Positions 55,721-64,000 of a stretch of DNA of 64,000 bases are shown piece by piece. The stretch is from the NCBI GenBank assembly GCA_014529385.2, contig CM043970.1, positions 43,291,779 to 43,355,778 of the forward strand. Reading direction: 5' to 3'. Source of the stretch: Adiantum capillus-veneris. Lineage: Eukaryota; Streptophyta; Polypodiopsida; Polypodiales; Pteridaceae. Under the pieces are notes generated by a model. That model made no database searches and was not told where the DNA came from. It saw only the letters and a program-made list of their open reading frames with translations. Both the position numbers and the translations under genes were made by a program. Within the stretch, counting starts at the first letter, position 1. Each line of letters begins with the position of its first letter.

Positions 55721-55814
55721 CTTTGTTTTCTCCCCGTACCTCTCTCTTTCGTCTTCTCCCCCCCTCTCTCTCTCTCTGTGGTTTTTTATTCCCTCTTTCT
55801 TTCTTTTTGTTTTC

Positions 55815-55880
<66 letters not shown>

Positions 55881-55887
<7 letters not shown>

Positions 55888-57849
55888 GGTGTAGTGATTA
55901 GCAAATCATCGACATAAAGAACCACAATGAGAAGTACATCACCTCACGCTTTACATACAATGTGCTTTCTATTGGACTGTTACGAAAGGCTCGTTTGACC
56001 AATGAGTGTCGGCTTTCTCATACCAAGTACGAGTAGATTGCTTCAACCCACACAAAGCCTTCTTTCATCTACACGCTTTGTCCTCTGGTCCTTTTATGAC
56101 AAAACCGCGAGGCTACGTCACATAAACTTCCTGAAATATGTCACCATTCAAGAAAGCAGTAACTATTTCTGATTGATGTACATCCGGACCAAAATGAGTT
56201 GTCAATGCACATAGAAAACGGACAGTAGTCATACAAGAAGTGGGAGAAAAAGTCTCTTCGTAGTGTATGCCTTTTTGTTGTGCATAACCCTTTGCAACAA
56301 GTCGAGCCTTACGGCGATCGATCTCACCATCCGGTTTGCGTTTCAACTTGTACACCCACTTCGTATCAATGTACTTTTTGCCAGGAGGCAAATCACATAA
56401 AGTCCATGTGTCATTTTCTATAAGTGCATCATATTCTGATTGCATGGCAAACATCCAATTTTCTAAATTCTGTGCTTCATCAAATGACAGAGGCTCGTCA
56501 ACATCATGAAAGCTAGACACAGCCAAAGCATAACAATCTAATGCATAAGATGCATGGCGAGAGCCTAAACGAGTATGACTAGACAAAGGTGCATCCAATT
56601 TACTGTCACGCAAAGTGTGCAGTAACCATTTTGGCATACCTCTAGCCTGCTCATTTTCAGCCCTTTCCTCATCAAGTACATCATGTACATCTGCATCAGT
56701 TATAGGCTGATCTGTAACATTTTCAGAAACCCCCATAGGCTGTACATTTGCCTCGTTGGATCTTACATTCGTATTTCCACCAATGAAAAGAGGCAACAAA
56801 GTGTCATAAATGTCCTGTGAGCTTACACTACTGTCTGTAGTACATGACATCAAGGGTTGAACAGAATCTTCCACAAACACTACATCCCATGAAACCAGAA
56901 TACGCTTTGTTTGCAGATGATATAACATGTAACCTTTTCTTTCAGCACTATAACCAACAAAAATAAACTTGACAGCTTTATCATCCAATTTTTTGCGTTG
57001 TGTTTGTGGCACCAAAGCATATGCCAAACAGGAAAAAACACGCATGTGCTCAATAGAAGGCTTTCTATCATGCCATGCTTCATATGGAGCAATAGCCTGG
57101 AAAGATTTCGTAGGACACCTGTTAAGTACATAAGTGGCACACGTGATGGCCTCAAGCCAAAAAGAACGCGGCAAAGCTTAACTTTTGACCATACATCCTG
57201 CCATTTCCGTCAGTGACCTGTTTTTCCTCTCAGCAACACCATTTTGCTGAGGTGTTAAGGCACAATACATTGGTGTTTTATCCCACGACTAGCCAGAAAT
57301 GCATTAAATTCATGAGACATACTCCCCCCCTCGATCCGAATGGAGGGTGCCCATAGTACATTTCGAGACATTTTCAGCCATAGCGAGAAATTGTTTGAAG
57401 CACATAAAAACTTCGGACTTTGCTTTAAGCGGAAATACCCATGCATGTTTGGAGTAATCATCAATGAAAGTCACGAAGTAAAGGTAATTGCCCAAGCACG
57501 GATTTTGCATGGGCCCACAAACATCACTATGCACAAGCTGCAACCTGCATGTGGCCCTAATTGAACCATGCTTTGGAAACTTCGAATCCTGCATTGTACC
57601 CAGAATACAGCCTTCAGAAACATGTTTGGCAGGTGCTTCAAGAGGCGGCAAAGGAACAACCATATCAGATTTCTGCAAAATGAGCCCGAATCGAAAATAT
57701 GAGCAGACTAAGCTGTATGAGTTTTCCTAAAATTTTTGTCGACCTGCAAACGCTTACCAAAGCTCACTGAAATCGAAGAAAGTGAGAACGCGTGTGTTGG
57801 AGCATCTTGTGACTAAGCTTGGCAGGATGCAACCTGCTCTGATACCAAT
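55881..57849 (-). pseudogene. Copia pol remnant, second copy: RT start, integrase; gag-protease deleted
   Basis: Right to left: GAG-pre-integrase remnant (CEGCILGTMQ), integrase pieces (HSDVCGPMQNPCLGNYLYF, DRGGEY), post-integrase linker (FSCLAYALVPQTQRKKLDDK), then RT (WTLCDLPPGKKYIDTKWVYK, RRKARLVAKGYAQQKGIHYE, AFLNGDIFQEVYV). The catalytic VLYVDDLLITTP lies at 55886-55925, where a (GA)n microsatellite replaces the rest of the element. Compared with the first copy, the stretch equivalent to 973-2668 is deleted at about 57678 with a short shared gcaaa. The integrase core is broken by frameshifts. Confidence 0.88.
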
Positions 57850-58077
57850 TGTTGGAATTAGGGTTGCAGAGAAACGCACACATCTTGGAGAAGACGAAGG
57901 AAGCTCAAGGCACACAATAGAGAGTGTGTTAATTAGTGTGCAGTGGAAAGATAGATAGCCCTAGAGTGATGGGCGTATATACAATGCACGGGGGAAAAAC
58001 CTCCTAAAGAGGGAAAAAATGCCCGGGCGGTCCTAGTGTGCTGACACACATCACTACCACATGTAAATGGTAACACA
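57850..58077 (-). repeat. Copia 5' LTR (minus), second copy
   Basis: Homologous to 2839-3067. The primer site gctctgataccaat (complement of tRNA-Met PBS) lies directly to its left at 57836-57849. Confidence 0.75.
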
Positions 58078-58089
58078 TAGCATTTACCA

Positions 58090-60312
58090 TCAGTGAACCC
58101 TTTCTTCTTTAAATTTTGAGCAATTGGTAGGACCCAAGTACATACTATCCACAAAAAAAATAAATTTAAAGTGATTTGGTATAGACCATACATCAGACAA
58201 TACATGTAACCACCACTTCTCAGTCATGTGTAAATTCCATTGTTTATTATATCTATCCTGTATACATGTGTCTGACACCGTTGACTTTTGTTAAATATAG
58301 CAGATGGAGATTGCCACCAATTGGTTGCATAGCTTGGCAAGGCCAAGTCCCTGTGTTTGTTTGCTACATTTGCCTCTACATAGAATGATAAATTGTGTAC
58401 ATGAGTCATGAGCTGATGCCACAAGCCCCTCCTTCCAGTGCCCAATCTATACTTCCTTCTAGTTGCAAAAAAGAATTTCAACTATAGATTAGAGTCCAAC
58501 ATTTGATCAGTTTGGCAAACCCCTTTTTTAAACAAACAGAGTGTAGGTTTCCTAATCAATTTAGCATGTAGAACCTTAAAAGAAAAACTCCAAATCAGAC
58601 TTTCAAACCCCAAATAATTCCCTGTATATCTTCTTCTGCCTTTCCACAACAAGAAAGCACATGGCCTTTTCCAAGATTTAATAAGCATAGTACTAACATC
58701 AAAGCCAATATTAAATGAATCTGCTGAAAACAATTTATCCCAAGAAGCTAGGTGCCAAACACCATGGAAGTAGACCACTTAAGCTTCTAAGATTTTCCAC
58801 ATGCATAAGGACCAATCATTGTCTGCTTCAAGCATATGCTTAATGATACATGCCCTTCTATCATGAGCATGCAGAGTCAAGTTGAAAACATGAAGAGCCC
58901 CCAAAGAGTAAGGAAAAAAATTATTATTTTGAGCAATCGTAGCAGCAGAGGTAGAAGGCAGTCTTCCACAAGGACTTAGACATCAAGACAATATAGATTT
59001 GAAGCATTTTCTCAGACCAGTCCAATAATGGATGATAACAGAGCATATAGGGAACAAATATAGCTTGTACTATTCTCAATCTAGCATGCAAAGGCCATAG
59101 ATCACAAAACCAAGAAGCAATTTTCCCTTTGACTCTATCAATAAGCCACTGCTGCAATTGCTTTTGAGTAGCCCCAACTCCTATGGGATATCCCATATGC
59201 CTGAAGATATGATCTTTTGGATATCTCTTGCCAGCCCAAATAAGAGCATCAAAGGATCTCACAGAGATATCAATCGAGAAAATAGTCAAGATGATGGTTA
59301 ACCCAACAACTAATGCATACAGATCCATCAGCTTAGTGCATCTCAAAATATTGACATCATGAGCAAAAACTTTGCCAGGTAATTGTTTGCTACCCTAATG
59401 CAGAGTTTGAATATGACAAGATGTTGCCACTCTGTCTAGATAGCAATAAAGGGGATGGGTAGTCACTATAAAAAAAAGAGACTAATGGGACAACCTTGTC
59501 TAACTGACTTGGTTAAATGCATTCTATCTGATAATTTTACATTGATGACAATCCTTGAGTAAGCATGCTAGCCAAGCAAGCCAAGCAAGTTAGAAAATCC
59601 GATAATTTTATCCCTAAACCCATTTTCTTCGTTATTTGCTGGACAAAGTCCCACAACACTATGTCAAAGGCCTTGATAAAGTCACTCTGAAAAATGACAA
59701 TGCCATGATTTTTGTTGAGTGCATGCTCAATGCCCAACTGAGTTGTTAAAATATTATTGTATATGGACCTGCCTCGAATAAAGCTTGTCTGTGAAGAATG
59801 AATGTAATTCTTCAATTTAGGTGCAATTCCAAGAGCAATAGCTTTGGCTAGCAATTTATACAGCACCCCCATCATGTTGATGGGCCTCCAATCTGCCAAA
59901 GTTTTAGGAAATGTGCTTTTTGGGATGAGCTTAATGATCCCCTGCTTGAGTGTTGGGTCCATACATTGAGAAATCCATACTGCATTCAATAGTGGGCATA
60001 CAATGCCCCTAAGTCCTAGAAAAAAAAAGCATAAACTCTTTGGAAAATCCACAAATACCTGGGAATTTTTCATTTGGTAGTTTAATGATAGCATAGTAAA
60101 TTTTTGCCTCTTCCAATGGCTCTTCAAGTTTGTTTGCACTGGCCTCTTCAATGCATGGATCCACAACACTCGAGAGGGTTTGGACAACATTACTTCTTGC
60201 AGGTGAATCCACAGGAGAGATGTTGAGCAAAACTTTATAGTATTGAGTGGAAGCTGCCATAATATCTACACCTTTGGCCAAAGGAGGCACATCATCGTGA
60301 TGGAGTACTACT
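58090..60312 (-). mobile_element. LINE, second copy, 5'-truncated
   Basis: Same content as 3080-5317: TLADWRPINMMGVLYKLLAK, QTSFIRGRSIYNNILTTQLG, GIVIFQSDFIKAFDIVLWDF and RYPKDHIFRHMGYPIGVG. One frame (60190-59537) here is open over the fingers and palm, so this copy is slightly better preserved, but the catalytic box is again lost near 59350-59530. Cut on the right by the LTR at 60313. Confidence 0.85.
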
Positions 60313-60653
60313 TGTTGGGATGCGAGGTTTTGTTGCATCTCTTATCTCTTCCACCTAGAAAAGTGTCATGTGTTAATAACCCATGGGAATAACCCCTTAC
60401 CACCCATGTGTAAAGAAAAGCCACTTGTGTTTGTGCATAGGTAGCCACATCTTGTGCTCATGTGTCAAAAGGTTGTCTCTTTTGTATAAGCCTACATATA
60501 GGCACATTCTGCTGAATAAATGTAAGCTTTATCATTTTGCAATTATACTCTATATTGTCTTGTGCAATAGTATCTCTCTCAAGCTCTACACTAACCTCTC
60601 CAAGCATGCCATTAAAATGAATGGCACACTAACCTATCCACCTCAACCCTACA
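60313..60653 (+). repeat. LTR of the gene-less Copia-type element, complete 5' copy
   Basis: Starts TGTTGGGATGCGAGG and ends CAACCCTACA. A primer site TTGGTATCATAGC follows at 60655 (one change from the tRNA-Met consensus). Confidence 0.75.
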
Positions 60654-62107
60654 ATTGGTATCATAGCATGGCCTAGATTAGAATTTCCTAATCTATTACA
60701 TCTTAGGCACTCTCACTATACTAGATTTCATTGGCCCTCTCTCTCTTAGCCATTGCAATTACTAATCATAATTTCCCATGCATTTCATAATAGCATTAGA
60801 AATTATTTCACTCTTTCATTGCTTGATTGAGCACTTCCTGGTCCAATATTACTAATTATTGAGTGATTAGAGTAGATTTCGGCTTCATTTATTTATTTAT
60901 TCGTGTTATTTTTTGGCTTGATTTCTATCACAAATAAAAAACTCTATCAACTTGTATTGGATGGTGTGCGTGCAGCTTTCTACTTTTAGATTCAATTAGA
61001 ACCCTCAAGTGTTTCATTTGGAAAAGATAAGTTCATTAATCTATCCTCTAATTTTGTGTGAATGAGTGTGGCTATGGAGACAATAGAGGTGGGATCCACC
61101 TCTTATAAGAGAGTTCAACGGACCACAGCTTTGCTCTCGCTTTATACTTAATCTAGATTGTCCAGCCAATTAGAGCCGAATTCTCATCAAAATCTACAAC
61201 CACCGTAGTGCAGCTCTAAGCATCCTCGCCATTGAGTACTCTCTGCCCACACTGCTTCGTCATCGAACCATTCACACCGCGGCTCTTCTCTCATCAAGAA
61301 CCTTGCCCCAACCTTTCCATTGGTGGTACTACAGGTGCATCATGAATCTTTTGTTCTTGGTCATCCACCCTCTGCCGGCGTCAACAATTGCTCAACCGAA
61401 GTTTGCCAAAGAGCCTACTTGACAGCTCACCCCCCATTACTCTCTGATTATCTATCGAGTTGCACGCTCGTCAGCATTGTCATCACTTGCAAGATTTTGC
61501 ACATGTTGTCAGCTTCTTCAAAGCCTACTTAAAGCCTCTTCATCACTATAGTGCAGCTGTGCAACTCGCTGGCCCAACCCCTACACCCGGCATGCTCGAT
61601 GACCTCGTTTCTCAGTGCTATTCAATGGTTGGCGCCAAAACAAATCGACTCCCTGTTGCTCACTAGTCGATGCGTGTCTGCACCACCTACCACCACTCGT
61701 CCATTCCCCAAGCTCTCATTCCTGTGGGCTTGGACTTCATAGCCATTGGGCCCTGTTCTCACAATTCTCCTACCTGCACAAGTAGATCAAAACATCGATG
61801 ACAACAACAACAACATCAAAATGTGGCAAGGACAACGACGACATTACAACAAGTTGTGCATTATGTGGGAGAAAAAATCCTCCAACAAACAACAAACGAC
61901 ATGTGTTGTGAGCATTCTCTCAATTGTATTGTACTCTCTATTTGTTCCAGAAGAGGCTTGTATATGCCTATGCCATGATATTTTGTGTGCTAGGGGAGGA
62001 AGATTTGTGTTTAAGGGGAGGCTAGTGAATTGTGTGCCTCACCCTAGTGTGTTTTGAGGGGAGGCTTGTGTGAGTGATATGCAACCAAAACCCACACACA
62101 GGAGGAT
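60654..62107 (+). mobile_element. Interior of the gene-less LTR element, uninterrupted copy
   Basis: Runs from the PBS to a purine-rich run before TGTTGGGATGCG at 62108. It has no gag or pol domain. Contains the empty target of the 2.86-kb element at about 61541-61545 and a 396-bp segment (60945-61340) missing from the first copy. A stretch near 61800 (acaacaacaacaacatc) is low-complexity. Confidence 0.6.
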
Positions 62108-64000
62108 TGTTGGGATGCGAGGTTTTGTTGCATCTCTTGTGTTCATGTTCTCCATCTCCTTGTTCTTTGTGTGAGTTCACTTTATATTCATGTGTGTACT
62201 TTGCATGGTTGTGTGAAAATTGTTTCTGCGTTTCGCGCACCTGCAAAGTTTAAAGGAAATTTCTGGGTCCAGAACTTGGATAGACATATTTACCATTCCG
62301 AGAAATTTTCTAGGAGGTATCCCGGAGTTCTACCCCCCTTTTGGAGCTGTTTATGCCCTCAAAGTTTTGTTTTGAGCATCACAATAGAAGGTAGTTTTCA
62401 TCCATACAAAAAATGCATATATAAAAGACAAATTTACAATTGTCTCATAGAGGGTAACATGTGTAGGATCTAAGGCATCTAAAGATGGATCCTTTTGGGT
62501 GATTCTCATTCTTTTTTTTATGGTGGCTTTGTACCACTTAGTGGGTTGTAACAAGAGTCTCATGGGAAGGCATATCACTAAGTACATCAAAGATGTTGGG
62601 GGCGTTTTAGCAGGAAGCTAGGATTCTGGAAATGCACGCTTTTTGGCATGTTTATATCCACCATTATCCAAAGTGACTAGTAATATCTCTTTGTTCAAAG
62701 GATTTGGGTTTCTAAACAAAGTGGTATAGCTAAAGGGACCTTTGGGTGGGTTGCTTGAAAACCCATGTGGCTTAGCATAAAAGGATATTCTAGAAACTTG
62801 AGGAGGTGAGGATAGTCCTAGTAGGTGAGAGTTGGTTTTCTATCTATCTAGAGAGGCTAGAGGTTTTTAAAAACATCTACTACTTGGATACATAAAACAT
62901 TTTAGTGGGATAGGAGGGATCAAGTTCCATTTCCCTTGCTGGCAGGATAGAGAAGTTCTTAGAAAATGGCTCAATTGTCTAGTAGGAGTTGGTGAGATTG
63001 CCTTGGTAAAGATTTAAAGAAAATACTATTAACACTTTGATAGCTCAATTTTAATGGTATCAAAGAGTTTCTTATTTTTTTGCTAGGCTATGCAAACTTT
63101 TTACCTATTGGGACAATTTATGGATGGGAAGAACAAGACCTTAGCCAAAGAGGCATCTAGTTTTTGAGGGCCACAAAAAAGAAGGCATTTTCAAAATTTC
63201 CCACCCCAGTAGGGAATTTGGATAAGATCTTTTTCTATTCATCTCCGGGGATGCCAAGGTTGAACATGCACAACTTGTTCAAAAATTATACTTGTTGAAA
63301 TGGGCAAGGAAAACAACACATGAATCTGCCCAGCAGTTTATGAAAGAATCCATCAATGAAGTGTGCTACATCTTTTATATTTAGTAATTTTCCACTAAAG
63401 TAATACACCACCACTTTGTTTTGAAAAATATTTGGATGATTCCATACTTGAGAGGACTATAGAGTCATTGCATGCTTCCCTTGACATCAGGGTCTAAGGC
63501 TAGACTATCATTTAGGGTTTCATCCATATGTACCAAGTTATAGGAGGCATCACAGGTCCAAAGCACATTAAAAAAACCCCATCCTAGGGTTCAGAATAAA
63601 ATCCTTGCTGAAAGACATGCTACAAAGTCCCACCATACTTGCCATCATAGTGACACACCTCTCTCTCTCTCTCTCTCCAAACACGCAAAATAAACATATG
63701 TACATAAGCATATTTATTGGCCTATACAGATATAATATAAATATTTATGCATTCTTAGCATGTGTAGGTATGAATCTATGTTGTATTCTTCTTGGTGTGT
63801 GCCATTACTTGTGTACATTTTCACCTCAGTTTTGAAAGTGAAAACATGGGTAATGTGGTTATCACTCCTTAGGATGATAATTTTTCAAATCAATTCTTGT
63901 ATACATCTTGTTTTCTAAGTAAATTATCCTTTGAAAAGAGAGTATGACAAAAAAGTTTTTCTGAATTGTTAGTGACAGAAGACAAAAAATTATATACATT
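62108..64000. other. Second copy of the non-coding stretch at 9580-11499
   Basis: Begins with the LTR start TGTTGGGATGCGAGG and then follows 9613-11499 to the end of the window. No gene seen. (CT)n at 63660-63676. Confidence 0.7.

Overview
The window looks like transposon-packed nuclear DNA of a land plant. The signs are Copia-type LTR elements with initiator-tRNA-Met primer sites, a very large Ty3/Gypsy element with a tRNA-Asp-type primer site, Penelope-like and LINE reverse transcriptases, many (CT)n/(GA)n tracts, and short GT-AG introns. A fern, other seedless plant or conifer would fit; the species cannot be fixed from the sequence. I find no convincing single-copy host gene, rRNA or tRNA.

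Layout. Positions 1-11.5 kb hold a nest of decayed elements: a LINE piece, a minus-strand Copia remnant with its LTR, a minus-strand LINE and a gene-less LTR element, into which a second gene-less LTR retrotransposon (6132-8987, perfect 5-bp target duplication) has inserted. The same nest recurs in direct orientation at about 53.8-64 kb without that insertion, so the two are copies of one ancestral segment. Positions 11.5-23 kb are mostly unrecognised AT-rich DNA with two inverted-repeat arms, one LTR, a Penelope-like RT fragment, an array of ~200-bp repeats and microsatellites.

Positions 23070-53125 are one 30-kb Ty3/Gypsy retrotransposon with LTRs of 935 and 920 bp, PBS, PPT and a perfect GAGAG target duplication. 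It carries gag, protease, RT/RNase H, two H2C2 zinc modules in a row, integrase, a second retropepsin-like domain after the integrase, and a third 3-kb coiled-coil coding region next to the 3' LTR. Its two long spacers carry a perfect 24-bp palindrome repeated at about 280-bp intervals. Two DNA transposons sit inside it: a 1.28-kb piggyBac-like MITE in TTAA, whose removal restores the integrase frame exactly, and a 9.4-kb multi-gene element in gag (26596-35972).

The 9.4-kb element is the most unusual part. It has 16-bp terminal inverted repeats and two pairs of convergent genes. One is a four-exon DDE-type transposase. Another is a histone H3-like gene: the protein starts ARTKQTARIS (H3 tail with Lys9 replaced by Ile), runs through a unique ~185-residue segment and ends in a recognisable H3 histone fold. 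The two plus-strand genes are unknown; one ends in a ubiquitin-like segment. All ten in-frame stops in these genes are TAG or TGA, never TAA, as expected if intact genes decayed by C-to-T change at methylated CAG and CGA. A plausible but untested reading is that the element used its own H3 variant to interfere with H3K9-based silencing.
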